From an uncultured Alphaproteobacteria bacterium (GTDB lineage Bacteria > Pseudomonadota > Alphaproteobacteria > Methylaequorales > Methylaequoraceae), in assembly GCA_902625895.1 (NCBI GenBank), contig CACODD010000008.1:1-39611 (forward strand): DNA of 39,611 nt, given 5' to 3'. The translations under genes were made by a program, and so were the position numbers. Every line of letters starts with the position of its first letter. The stretch's first letter is position 1. Below are positions 7,762-17,173 of this stretch, piece by piece. The notes below the pieces were generated by a model. It saw only the letters and a list, made by a program, of their open reading frames with translations, had not been told where the DNA came from and ran no database searches.

Positions 7762-8577
7762 TTAATTAATGAGTATATTTTCTATCGATTCTAAAGAACT
7801 ATTGGTAAGCTCTGCAAATGCATTTCCTATTGATTGAGACGCTAAATACATTATGAAGAAAGCTAAAATCATAGTTACTGGGAATGCAAACGAAAACATA
7901 TTTAATTGAGGAGCCGCTCTTGTTATAATTCCTATTGCAATGTTTGTTAGTAAAAGTGCTCCAACTACTGGAAGCATTATTAATCCTCCTGTATAAAACA
8001 TAGCACCGGCAGCTTCGATGCCCAAACCGACAAGACCAAATGGTGGTATTCCGTCATTAATATTAAAAATTTCAAAGCTTTTAAATAAAAATTCAATCGC
8101 GATTAAATGTCCATTTAATGATAAAAAAATAGTTATTAAGAATAAGTCTAATATTAGACTAATTACGGGTGTTTGTCCGCCTGTATCTGGATCAACCATT
8201 TGGGAAAAACCTAACCCAGTGGTAGCTGCTATTTTTTCTCCAGCCAAACTTGCTGCCGCAAACCATATTGTTAGTGTTAAACCCAATGATAATCCAATCA
8301 AAGCTTCTGCAATCACTACAATGACAAGGCTATCAAGAATTTGTTCTGATATTTGAATATCAGAGAGATACCCAAAATAAAAAAATGAAATCACTAAAGA
8401 AAAAACTATTTTTACATTTAGAGGGAGAACTCTTGAACCAAAAAAAGGGCTTGATAAAAAAAATGCTGACAATCTTATCGAACATAAAAAGAATTTAAAT
8501 AAATACTCAATAAGAGAGTTTAATTCGAGTCCTGGTAAGGCATCCATAGGACTGTAAAAAGGCAATGGGATAAACAT
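7762..8577 (-). CDS. fliR: flagellar export protein FliR
   Basis: FliR-type membrane protein; position between fliQ and flhB. Confidence 0.93.
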   Translation of the reverse strand: MFIPLPFYSPMDALPGLELNSLIEYLFKFFLCSIRLSAFFLSSPFFGSRVLPLNVKIVFSLVISFFYFGYLSDIQISEQILDSLVIVVIAEALIGLSLGLTLTIWFAAASLAGEKIAATTGLGFSQMVDPDTGGQTPVISLILDLFLITIFLSLNGHLIAIEFLFKSFEIFNINDGIPPFGLVGLGIEAAGAMFYTGGLIMLPVVGALLLTNIAIGIITRAAPQLNMFSFAFPVTMILAFFIMYLASQSIGNAFAELTNSSLESIENILIN

Positions 8578-8843
8578 TAATTTATTCCTGAGATTGTATC
8601 AAAAATAAATTGAAAATAATCAGTTAAACTTACTAAAAGAAAATTAGCTAAGAAGCCTATTGCAAAGATAACTATGACAATTTTTGGAACAAAACTAAGT
8701 GTCATCTCCTGGATTGAAGTAGCTGCTTGAATAATTCCAATAACCAAGCCAATGGCAAGAGCTGCACCTAGAAATGGGCCACTGGAAATCAAAACTTGGT
8801 AAAAAGCTAATCTTATCATTTCAACATTTTGATCAAATCCCAT
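8577..8843 (-). CDS. fliQ: flagellar export protein FliQ
   Basis: 88 aa, GLVIGIIQAATSIQEMTLSFVPKI signature. Confidence 0.95.
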   Translation of the reverse strand: MGFDQNVEMIRLAFYQVLISSGPFLGAALAIGLVIGIIQAATSIQEMTLSFVPKIVIVIFAIGFLANFLLVSLTDYFQFIFDTISGIN

Positions 8844-8869
8844 TATCGATTACTCCTAAAACACCAAAT

Positions 8870-9616
8870 TCACGAGAACGTTCCAACCAGAGAACCCACA
8901 GTCATTGACCAACCATCAACCAAAACAAAAAGGAGTAGTTTAAAGGGTAGGGCAATTAACATTGGAGATAACATCATCATACCAAGTGACATCAAAACAG
9001 AAGCTACGACCATATCAATTACCAAAAAAGGTAAAAAAAGTAGAAAGCCAATCTGAAATGCAGTTTTTAATTCACTTGTAATATATGCTGGCAAAACAAT
9101 GTAAAAAGGGATTTGAGAACTATTTTCAAACTTTCCCTCATTTGCCATTTCTGCGAACATCAATAAGTCATTCTTTCGAGTATTTTTAACCATGAATTTT
9201 TTTAACTCACCACCGCCACTTTCAACTGCCTCAGATAAATTCATTTCTCCATTATTATAAGGTTCGGAAACATCAGAGTAAATTTTATTAAATGTAGGAG
9301 CCATTACAAAAAAAGTAAGGAATAGGGAGATAGCAACTAAAATTTGGTTAGGTGGTGTCTGCTGTGTCCCAAGAGCTTGTCTTAAAATAGACATAACAAT
9401 GATAATTCTTGTAAAAGCAGTCATTCCTAAAACAAGTGAAGGCAGAATTGTTAAAGCTGTCATCAACGCTAAAATTTTTAGAGATACAGAATATGTTTTT
9501 GTACCATTTTCTGACTCAGTAATAGTTAATGCTTCTAATCCTTCAGGAGCCATTTGAGAGAACCCAAAAAATGGAAAAAGAATAATAATTAAAAACAAAA
9601 AATTAATTTTTTTCAT
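8870..9616 (-). CDS. fliP: flagellar export protein FliP
   Basis: TRIIIVMSILRQALGTQQTPPNQILVAISLFLTFFVMAP; signal peptide. Confidence 0.97.
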   Translation of the reverse strand: MKKINFLFLIIILFPFFGFSQMAPEGLEALTITESENGTKTYSVSLKILALMTALTILPSLVLGMTAFTRIIIVMSILRQALGTQQTPPNQILVAISLFLTFFVMAPTFNKIYSDVSEPYNNGEMNLSEAVESGGGELKKFMVKNTRKNDLLMFAEMANEGKFENSSQIPFYIVLPAYITSELKTAFQIGFLLFLPFLVIDMVVASVLMSLGMMMLSPMLIALPFKLLLFVLVDGWSMTVGSLVGTFS

Positions 9617-9929
9617 TTCTTAGCCTATTTTCAAATACTTTCTCAAGATTGTTACCTTTAAGACTGTTGTTTTTTATTTCTGTCAATAAAGAACCTGAAT
9701 TTTTTCCAGAAATAAAAAGATAATCTTTATTATCTAAATTTAAGATTAAAGCTCTGTCACCCTGTCCAAGTAAGGTAATTTCTGATACTTTCATTCTTTT
9801 TTTTGAATTAATGGTTCTTGAGATTATGTGTTTATTTTTCTTTATATAATACAAGCCTACAAAAAGCAGAGCTAAAAATCCTAACACGAGTAAATAGTTT
9901 GATAAACTTGGTCCTACATATTCTGGCAT
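9603..9929 (-). CDS. fliO: flagellar protein FliO (start revised to Met 10 of the ORF, MPEYVG)
   Basis: Single TM plus FliO cytoplasmic domain; SD AAGAGGGG upstream of the ATG at 9929; upstream ATG (9956) would lie before the predicted sigma-54 TSS. Confidence 0.8.
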   Translation of the reverse strand: MPEYVGPSLSNYLLVLGFLALLFVGLYYIKKNKHIISRTINSKKRMKVSEITLLGQGDRALILNLDNKDYLFISGKNSGSLLTEIKNNSLKGNNLEKVFENRLRNEKN

Positions 9930-9934
9930 TTTTC

Positions 9935-9961
9935 CCCTCTTGATTAGTTTATACAAGAGGG
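9935..9961 (-). promoter_or_regulatory. perfect 8-bp inverted repeat in the fliO leader containing the Shine-Dalgarno
   Basis: Minus strand CCCTCTTG-TATAAACTAAT-CAAGAGGGGAAAAATG; arms 9954-9961 and 9935-9942, loop 11 nt. Confidence 0.75.
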
Positions 9962-9980
9962 ATGCAAAAACCTTGCCGAA
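9962..9980 (-). promoter_or_regulatory. sigma-54 promoter candidate for fliOPQR-flhB
   Basis: Minus strand TTCGGCAAGGTTTTTGCAT: GG (9977-9976) N10 GC (9965-9964). Confidence 0.65.
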
Positions 9981-10040
9981 ACAATAGTAGTTAATTTAAG
10001 TAATTGATTTTATTGATAAATTATTGAAGAAAAAGGAAGG

Positions 10041-10056
10041 TGTCAATTTGCTGACA
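10041..10056. promoter_or_regulatory. FleQ/FlrA-like box TGTCAATTTGCTGACA
   Basis: GTCA-N6-TGAC dyad about 70 bp upstream of the fliO sigma-54 promoter; 14/16 identical to the box at 20574. Confidence 0.55.
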
Positions 10057-10057
10057 A

Positions 10058-10459
10058 TTATAAGTTTTCAATTAGTTCCTCTGGGGTAGCAACTTCAGTA
10101 AACCTTATGCCAAATTTTTCACCAACCATAACAACTTCGCCTTTAGCAATTTTTGTCCCATTTGCTAAAATATCTAGAGCGTCTCCAGCTAATCTATCTA
10201 ATTCAACAACAGAGCCTTCATTTAATCTTAATAAATCTTTGATTTTAATTTCAGTATTTCCTACCTCAACGGTGAGTTTTACTTCTATGTTTTCTAGAAG
10301 CCTCAAATTACTTACTGCTGCAGTATTTTTATCTGAAGACTTTGAGGATTCTGCCTCAGATTTATTAGCTTGATTTTCAACCGAAGCTTCAGGGGCTTTA
10401 GTTTCTTCCTGAGCTTGTTCAGTTTGATTTTTATCTTTTTCTGCTGTTTCTGCATTCAT
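10058..10459 (-). CDS. fliN: flagellar switch protein FliN
   Basis: SpoA domain 'VKLTVEVGNTEIKIKDLLRLNEGSVVELDRLAGDALDILANGTKIAKGEVVMVGEKFGIRFTEV'. Confidence 0.97.
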   Translation of the reverse strand: MNAETAEKDKNQTEQAQEETKAPEASVENQANKSEAESSKSSDKNTAAVSNLRLLENIEVKLTVEVGNTEIKIKDLLRLNEGSVVELDRLAGDALDILANGTKIAKGEVVMVGEKFGIRFTEVATPEELIENL

Positions 10460-10470
10460 AATTTTTCTCC

Positions 10471-11448
10471 TTAATTATTTCGTGTAGCAAGCTTTACTGA
10501 AGCATTGCCGTTTAGTTCTCCCATTTCAGCCTTAAAGTATTTCTGATTTTCAACATAAAAATCCACTGTATCCTCTAAATTTACGTTTAATGTATCTCCC
10601 GCCTTCATTCTAAGTAATTTAGACATTGAAACAACCGGTTCGCTGAGATTACTTTTGACTAATAAGGGAATTTCTAATATTGCTTTTTCTAACTTATCTC
10701 GCCACGTCATGTTAGATTCGACTACATCAGATTGAACTCTAGATCTTAGTAAAGACGAAACTGGTTTAAGTGTTTGAAGTGGATAAACTACATCAAAAGA
10801 CATAGAGTCAATGTTAGGTAACTGCATTACAAATGAACATACTATGACTAAATCTGTTGATTCTACAAAAGCAGCAAACTGTGGATTTTGCTCTCTACTT
10901 TGAAATTTAATTGAAATAGGCGTTAAATCCTTCCAACATTGTTCAAGAACCTCTGAGATTCCATTATTTATAACCTCGATTATTTTTTCTTCGGTTGCAG
11001 TAAATTCTGTTCTCGAAGCATCATTAACCTCTAATTTTCCTCCATATCTACTACTAGTACAAAGACTAACAAAAGATGGTGGCAGAACAGTCAGCATGGA
11101 ACCTCTCAACTCGTCTATTCTACTGTTTGTTAAACTCATAAATGCATCTAACCCAGAACTGTATTCTTCGAAAGATTTTACTTCTGGGGGAAACGAACTT
11201 ATTCTAGGTTGAACTCTCAGCAAAGGTAGAAAGACTCCCCTTACTGTTCTTGCGAACCTCTCGTTTATAAGTCTTAAAGCGTAATAGTCTCCTAAAAGTG
11301 AAAGATCATCTGAGCCGAAATTAAATTTTTTGTACTCGATCGCAGTCCCATCTTTTACTGAAGTTGATGCACTTAAATCGCCTGATTTAAGTCCGTCCAT
11401 TAAAGCGTTGACTTCTTCAGTTGATAATTTCCTTGATGGTTCAGACAT
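10471..11448 (-). CDS. fliM: flagellar switch protein FliM
   Basis: LSTEEVNALMDGL N-terminus, FliM and SpoA domains. Confidence 0.96.
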   Translation of the reverse strand: MSEPSRKLSTEEVNALMDGLKSGDLSASTSVKDGTAIEYKKFNFGSDDLSLLGDYYALRLINERFARTVRGVFLPLLRVQPRISSFPPEVKSFEEYSSGLDAFMSLTNSRIDELRGSMLTVLPPSFVSLCTSSRYGGKLEVNDASRTEFTATEEKIIEVINNGISEVLEQCWKDLTPISIKFQSREQNPQFAAFVESTDLVIVCSFVMQLPNIDSMSFDVVYPLQTLKPVSSLLRSRVQSDVVESNMTWRDKLEKAILEIPLLVKSNLSEPVVSMSKLLRMKAGDTLNVNLEDTVDFYVENQKYFKAEMGELNGNASVKLATRNN

Positions 11449-11460
11449 AATTTTACTTTC

Positions 11461-12093
11461 CTATTGTACTACAAATGAGGTAAAATGTACATTTTCTATT
11501 CCACCAAAGCCTTCAACTTTTACAAGAACCTCATTAATTCCATCTCTCAATGATTCAGCCAAGTTATTTTTACCCTCTTTACCAGCAATGTCTTCAGATG
11601 AAAATTCGGACATGATGGTCAATATTTCAGATCTAAGAGCAAGTTGATGACTCTCTACATTTACCATTACTTGTTCGTCATATTGAGTTGAAACTCCAAC
11701 TGAGAGTTGAAGAAACTTTTTTGAGCCTTTTAAATTGGCTGTGAAATTCCCAGGAAATTCATAATACGTTGTTGTAAAGATTTCTTCTTCAGGTGTGATC
11801 TTTGGAATCTTCTTTGGGCCTGTAGGACAATTACCTTCTTCGTCTTTTTCTTCCTCTGCACATTCAGCAGCAGCCTCATCAATATTTTCTTCGTCTTCAT
11901 TTTTTGATGGTTCAGGATTTTCTTTTTTTTCAATAATCTGAGATATCTCAGCTGATGGATCTGTATCTTCTCCGCCACCCATAAAAATTCCAACTCCAAT
12001 ACCTGTCCCTAGAAGAACTATGCCACCTACAATCATCAAAATTAATTTTAAGGGCGACTTTTTTTCAGTTTCTTGATTATTCTCTTCTGCCAT
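11461..12093 (-). CDS. fliL: flagellar basal body-associated protein FliL, with acidic linker
   Basis: N-terminal TM; 'YYEFPGNFTANLKGSKKFLQLSVGVSTQYDEQVMVNVESHQLALRSEILTIMS'. Confidence 0.93.
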   Translation of the reverse strand: MAEENNQETEKKSPLKLILMIVGGIVLLGTGIGVGIFMGGGEDTDPSAEISQIIEKKENPEPSKNEDEENIDEAAAECAEEEKDEEGNCPTGPKKIPKITPEEEIFTTTYYEFPGNFTANLKGSKKFLQLSVGVSTQYDEQVMVNVESHQLALRSEILTIMSEFSSEDIAGKEGKNNLAESLRDGINEVLVKVEGFGGIENVHFTSFVVQ

Positions 12094-12120
12094 TATTCTC
12101 TCCTTAATACTTTAAATTAA

Positions 12121-13431
12121 TTAGGCATTCACATCAATATTATGATTACTAAATTTTTGATTTTTTTTTTCAACGTCTTTTTCATTCTTTTTAAAAATCT
12201 CATTTTTCAACAGAAAATTTTCTTGTTCATTTCTTTGGTTAAAATAATTACTGTTGTTATTTTCATTATTCATATTACTTGAGAAACTTTTGCTTTCTTT
12301 ATCAATTGATTCTAAAAGTTTTGGAAGGTTGTCATTAAGAAGACTTACAACATCTTGATTCTCTGAACCGATATTAATGGCTGTGACACTATTTTTTACA
12401 GAAACCTCGAGATTTAATTTGCCTAAATTCTTAGGTTTAACCTGTATTTCTAATTTATTTACACCATTATTAACTGCATTTTTTACAATTCTAGAGAATT
12501 TTTCGCCCCAGCTACTCTCTAATAAATCTAAAAAGATTTGCCCTTTATTTTGCATCTGATGATCTTTAGTTTCCAAGGTTTTTGAAAAATCTTTATTGCT
12601 GATTTCTCTTTTCTGACCTATTTGATTTTCTCCGGTTTTTTTTATAGTTTGAGAAAAATTAGTATTTTTTCTATCCTCGATTTTAACTTGTTTTTCAACA
12701 ATGTCGTTGTGTTCGATTTTATCCTTTACTGAAACTTTCAATTGTTTGTTCTTTTTGTTTATTTTCTTGTTAATAATCGCAGTTTCAAAGTTTGAATTCT
12801 TGGCTTTGTAATTAAATTCATTTTGCTGCTTTAGTACTTTACTATCAATTTGACTTTTATTTTCTGTAAAATGTTTTGAATCGTGTTCATTTTTCTTAAT
12901 TTTTTTTGAAGATGAAGGATCTTTAATTATATTTATAACAATCTTTTTTGGGTTATTATTTTTAAACGCTAAATCAGATTCACTAGAATCCAATTTACTC
13001 TCTACAGCTATTTTTTTTTCTCCTGTTGTAAAATTTTTATTTAATAATGATTTTGGATTTTGATTTAAACTGTTTGGATTAACATTTTTTGTTTGATTCA
13101 AAGGTTCGACAATACCAATTTCTTTATAAAATACCTCTATAAGTGATTTTGCAGTCTCGTATTCAGAATTTGTGACCTCTAATTTATTTTTCTGATCGGA
13201 AGTTACTTTTAACAAACTATTTCCAGAGATATTTTTATTTACATCCAAAAATTCCTCAGTATCAGTTTTTTGTAACACTACATCTTTCAGTAAATTTTTA
13301 TTTTCAGGATCTAAACTATTTGTATTTATTAGTGCAAAGAGTTCAGCAAATAGCTCATTTGTTTTTTCAGAATGTAAAGTTGAGTTTACGAAATTTATGT
13401 TTTTGCTAGTATCATTTTTTATTGCAACCAT
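12121..13431 (-). CDS. fliK: flagellar hook-length control protein FliK
   Basis: C-terminal 'NKLEIQVKPKNLGKLNLEVSVKNSVTAINIGSENQDVVSLLNDNLPKLLESI' FliK domain; low-complexity N-terminus; position. Confidence 0.88.
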   Translation of the reverse strand: MVAIKNDTSKNINFVNSTLHSEKTNELFAELFALINTNSLDPENKNLLKDVVLQKTDTEEFLDVNKNISGNSLLKVTSDQKNKLEVTNSEYETAKSLIEVFYKEIGIVEPLNQTKNVNPNSLNQNPKSLLNKNFTTGEKKIAVESKLDSSESDLAFKNNNPKKIVINIIKDPSSSKKIKKNEHDSKHFTENKSQIDSKVLKQQNEFNYKAKNSNFETAIINKKINKKNKQLKVSVKDKIEHNDIVEKQVKIEDRKNTNFSQTIKKTGENQIGQKREISNKDFSKTLETKDHQMQNKGQIFLDLLESSWGEKFSRIVKNAVNNGVNKLEIQVKPKNLGKLNLEVSVKNSVTAINIGSENQDVVSLLNDNLPKLLESIDKESKSFSSNMNNENNNSNYFNQRNEQENFLLKNEIFKKNEKDVEKKNQKFSNHNIDVNA

Positions 13432-13455
13432 AACTGCCCCTTGTTAAAGCAAATG

Positions 13456-13473
13456 TGCAATTATAATGCCACT
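13456..13473 (-). promoter_or_regulatory. sigma-54 promoter candidate upstream of fliK
   Basis: Minus strand AGTGGCATTATAATTGCACA: GG (13470-13469) N10 GC (13458-13457); predicted TSS ~13445, fliK ATG 13431. Confidence 0.7.
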
Positions 13474-13474
13474 A

Positions 13475-13888
13475 TTAAAGAGAAATTGAATTTTTAGTTT
13501 TTAAATAATTTTCTTTTTTTAATTCTTTTACTTTATCTTCTTGAATTTTAATAAATTTCTTTTTTTCACTTATTTTTTCTTTTTGTTTTTCAATTTTTAC
13601 TATTTCCTTTAGATTATGACTAATTTCGTCTAACACATGATTTTCCCTATTTTTTGAAACCTCAAGTTTATTTATTAAATTGCTAGTAAAAGAAGCTCTA
13701 AACTTTAAATCTGAGCCTAAAAGTTCACCAGGTTTGTCTACAGAGCTTTGATTTAACATTTCATTCAACGTTTCTTTTACAAAATCTAGCCTTTTCTTTT
13801 CATCATTAAGTGTAGATAAATTATTAAGCAACTTATTTTTCTTTAATTTTTTTAGAGTTAAAAAAATATCATATTTATTTTTTTTCAT
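13475..13888 (-). CDS. fliJ: FliJ-like coiled-coil protein
   Basis: Helical, charged 137 aa between fliI and fliK. Confidence 0.7.
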   Translation of the reverse strand: MKKNKYDIFLTLKKLKKNKLLNNLSTLNDEKKRLDFVKETLNEMLNQSSVDKPGELLGSDLKFRASFTSNLINKLEVSKNRENHVLDEISHNLKEIVKIEKQKEKISEKKKFIKIQEDKVKELKKENYLKTKNSISL

Positions 13889-13892
13889 GTCA

Positions 13893-15212
13893 TTAGTTAA
13901 TCTTCTTCAAGTTTTTTATGCTATCTTCAAAACTTGATTTTTTTTTAAAATGCTGTTTTATGTGGCTGCAAATTTTATTCCAATTATTTAATGCACTATC
14001 AATTTCAGGGTTTTGACCTTGAGCATATCCCCCCATAAGAATGAGATCTTTGTTTTCCTGGTATATAGAGTATAACTTTTTTACTAATTCAGACTGATTT
14101 TGATGTTCTTCGGTAACAATAGAATTCATTACTCTACTTAATGATTGATTTAAATCAATTGCAGGAAAAATTCCAAGTTGTGCAAGTTCTCTGGATAATA
14201 CAATATGTCCATCTAATATTGCCCTAGCAGTGTCTACCACAGGATCATTCGTATCATCAGAATCCGCCAGTATTGTATAGAAACTTGTTATAGTTCCTTC
14301 ATTTGTTGAACCGGCTCCTGTTCTTTCAATTAGATTTGGAATCATTGAAATTACAGATGTTGGGTATCCTTTTGAAGTAGGTTGTTCACCCAGTGCCAAC
14401 CCCACCTCTCTTTTAGCATGAGCTATTCTGGTAAGAGAGTCCATGATAAGCAAAACGTTTTTTCCTTTAGACCTAAAATATTCTGCGATTGAAGTTGCTC
14501 TTTCTGCTCCTTTAATTCTTAATAATGGCGATTTGTCTGCTGGCACAGCTACGGTGACAGTCCTTTTTCTTGATTCGTCATTCAATATTTCTGATACAAA
14601 ATTACCTAACTCTCTTCCTCTTTCTCCGATTAGTGCTACAACAACAACATCTGCGTCAGTAAATTTAGTCATCATTCCAAGTAAGATAGATTTTCCAACT
14701 CCAGAACCTGCAATGATTCCAAGCCTTTGGCCTCTTCCTACAGTAAAAAGTGAATTAATTGCTCTAATACCAACATCTAGCACTTCATTTATCGGTTTTT
14801 TTGACATTGGATTATTGGGTTTTCCATTAATCGGCCATGTTTCTGTAGAGTCATTTATTTTTGCGCCTCCATCTATTGGATTCCCGAATGCATCTAAAAC
14901 TCTTCCTAGTAAATGAGAGCCCACAATTACATCATTTGATGAATTTAAGACTCTTATTTCAGATCCTAAAATTATGTTTGCATTATTTTCATGAACGGCA
15001 ATTATATTTTTATTTTCTTTGAAACCAATGATTTCTCCCGTGACTATAGATTTGTCATTACATTCTATTTCACATGTTGTTCCGATTGGTGAGGGAAATG
15101 CTTCACATTCGACAACTTTACCATCATATTTTGACGTTTTACTCTTATAAATCCTATTTTGAGATATAGTATGTGAATCTATAGTCTGAAGTATTTTTTT
15201 TGCTATAACCAT
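13893..15212 (-). CDS. fliI: flagellar export ATPase FliI
   Basis: GLGIIAGSGVGKSILLGMM-type Walker A; ALIGERGRE; F1-like ATPase motifs. Confidence 0.97.
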   Translation of the reverse strand: MVIAKKILQTIDSHTISQNRIYKSKTSKYDGKVVECEAFPSPIGTTCEIECNDKSIVTGEIIGFKENKNIIAVHENNANIILGSEIRVLNSSNDVIVGSHLLGRVLDAFGNPIDGGAKINDSTETWPINGKPNNPMSKKPINEVLDVGIRAINSLFTVGRGQRLGIIAGSGVGKSILLGMMTKFTDADVVVVALIGERGRELGNFVSEILNDESRKRTVTVAVPADKSPLLRIKGAERATSIAEYFRSKGKNVLLIMDSLTRIAHAKREVGLALGEQPTSKGYPTSVISMIPNLIERTGAGSTNEGTITSFYTILADSDDTNDPVVDTARAILDGHIVLSRELAQLGIFPAIDLNQSLSRVMNSIVTEEHQNQSELVKKLYSIYQENKDLILMGGYAQGQNPEIDSALNNWNKICSHIKQHFKKKSSFEDSIKNLKKIN

Positions 15213-15236
15213 TTATGTTTAATTCTAAATAAAAGT

Positions 15237-16103
15237 TTATTTTTGAGAATTTAATTTGGCATCTTCAAGATCTTTCTCAATTTCATCAGGTATTGAAAAT
15301 TTAATTTTTTTAGAAACAATGTCACTCATCTCTATTGATCCTGATTTTATTCTCATATCACCTCTTTCAAGTTTTGCATCTTGATTGATTTCAAATGACA
15401 AACTTAAATTATTTTTACTGTTGTAAACTTTTATAGCTTCAAAATCTTTTGGATTTAAAAAAACTACAATATTTTCAATTGAGTTTTCAACTGAATTAAC
15501 AACTTGCTTAATTTTTTCTTGAAATAATTTATTGTTATTATCTATCTCGTAACCTAAAACTTCTTTTGATAAATTTGAAAGTAAATTTGTTATTGATTTG
15601 TTTAATTCATTTACAAATTCTGGTGTCATTTTAAAAATATTATCAGTTGTATTTTTAAGTGTTACAGCAAGAGATTTTTCTCCTTTTTGAAGTTCCTCTG
15701 TAGTTTTTTTTACTCCAAGTTTATAACCATTATTGTAATATTGTTTTGCTAAGTCATTGGCTAATTTTTGTGCTTCTGCTTCTGTATATATTTTTTCATT
15801 TTCTGGTTTTTTTTCATCGATAACATCACTTGTTTGTTGCTTGTCGTTACTTTCAGAAACCTCATTTAAATCTTTTGTTACTTCTTCTTTTTTTTCAGAT
15901 GTTATTTCTTTATTTTTTTGTGCAAGGGATGACAAAGTAACTTTTTTAAACAAATTAGTGATGTTAGAAGTGATATCTGACTCTTTTACGAAGTCTTTAT
16001 TACTTTTATTTAGTAAACTAACAATTTCTTCAGTGCTTAGTGCTCCAGAAATTTTTTCATCACTTTTTTTCTGAGCTTCAGTTTTGTCTGTGAGTGGCAT
16101 CAT
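15237..16103 (-). CDS. fliH: flagellar export regulator FliH
   Basis: FliH/HrpE-like C-terminus; position between fliG and fliI. Confidence 0.85.
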   Translation of the reverse strand: MMPLTDKTEAQKKSDEKISGALSTEEIVSLLNKSNKDFVKESDITSNITNLFKKVTLSSLAQKNKEITSEKKEEVTKDLNEVSESNDKQQTSDVIDEKKPENEKIYTEAEAQKLANDLAKQYYNNGYKLGVKKTTEELQKGEKSLAVTLKNTTDNIFKMTPEFVNELNKSITNLLSNLSKEVLGYEIDNNNKLFQEKIKQVVNSVENSIENIVVFLNPKDFEAIKVYNSKNNLSLSFEINQDAKLERGDMRIKSGSIEMSDIVSKKIKFSIPDEIEKDLEDAKLNSQK

Positions 16104-17149
16104 ACGAAGTCATCTCCACCTCTTCCAGCAAGCACAATTGTTCCTTCGTCTGACATAGTTCTTGCTACATTGATGATAGCCTTCTGAGCCTCTTGAACCT
16201 CTGTAAGTCTCAGTGGGCCAAGTACTTCCATTTCATCTCTGATGTTTGCCGAAGCTCTTTGAGACATGCACGAGAAAATCTTATCTTTTAATTCGTCTTC
16301 TGTGCCTTTAAGCGCAATTATAAGAATTTCTTGATCAACATTTCTTAATAAAGTTTGCATGCTTCTATCATCCATTAAAATTAATGTATCAAAGGTAAAC
16401 ATACTTTCCTGAATTTCTTTAGCTAAATTTCTATCCTTTTCACCTAGGGTTTTCATTATTCTTTGTTCCATATTTTGCTTTGTAAAATTCATTATTGATG
16501 CAGCATCTTTTATTCCACCGACTGAGGAAGCTCGCAATGAAGTATTTGTTTTAAATTTAAGTTGCATAACTCTTTCCAACTCTGCCAAAGCGTCTGGTTG
16601 AACTGTTTCAAGAGTTGCAATACGATGAATAATATCAGATTGAGTTTCTTCGGGTAGCAAAGTTAAAACATCTGCTGCAACACCGGGTTCTAAATACGAA
16701 ATTATCAATGCCATTATTTGAGGATGTTCATCAGAAATTAATTCTGCAACTGATCTGGCATCCATCCAATCTAAAATTTCTATTGGTTTATCACTTTCAG
16801 TAGGAGTAATTCTTCCAAGAACAGACTGAGCTTTATTTTCACCTAAGGCTTTTGTCATAACATTTCTTATGTAGTTTGTAGAACCCATTCCCAAGTCAGT
16901 TTGTGTTTTGATGATGGCTAAAAATTCGTCTAAAACTCTATTAACAGTTTCCTGATCTAAACCTTGAACATTGTACATCTCTTTACCGAGTTGCTGCACT
17001 TCTTTTGGACCCAAATTTTTTAAAATTTCTGAAGCCTCTTCCTCGCCTAATAGCATCATTAAAATAGCACATTTTTGAGTGCTTGTTAATTGTTCATATT
17101 GCGATTTTTCTTCTTCTTCTTTATTTTCTTCCTTAGCTTTTTCAGCCAT
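16100..17149 (-). CDS. fliG: flagellar motor switch protein FliG
   Basis: LTSTQKCAILMMLLGEEEASEILKNL; EHPQIMALIISYL; FliG C-domain. Confidence 0.98.
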   Translation of the reverse strand: MAEKAKEENKEEEEKSQYEQLTSTQKCAILMMLLGEEEASEILKNLGPKEVQQLGKEMYNVQGLDQETVNRVLDEFLAIIKTQTDLGMGSTNYIRNVMTKALGENKAQSVLGRITPTESDKPIEILDWMDARSVAELISDEHPQIMALIISYLEPGVAADVLTLLPEETQSDIIHRIATLETVQPDALAELERVMQLKFKTNTSLRASSVGGIKDAASIMNFTKQNMEQRIMKTLGEKDRNLAKEIQESMFTFDTLILMDDRSMQTLLRNVDQEILIIALKGTEDELKDKIFSCMSQRASANIRDEMEVLGPLRLTEVQEAQKAIINVARTMSDEGTIVLAGRGGDDFV

Positions 17150-17173
17150 TTGAGTGCTCCTTATTTATTAATA

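Noticed and set aside
8018-8356. 112-aa + strand ORF opposite fliR
   Set aside because: Antisense to a confident gene, no family resemblance.
11330-11647. 105-aa + strand ORF opposite fliM/fliL
   Set aside because: Antisense shadow ORF spanning two real genes.
14443-14916. 157-aa + strand ORF opposite fliI
   Set aside because: Fully antisense to the highly conserved fliI; composition looks like mirrored codons; no recognisable motif.
15757-16074. 105-aa hydrophobic + strand ORF opposite fliH
   Set aside because: Hydrophobicity is the expected complement of Lys/Glu-rich codons; no start or SD support.
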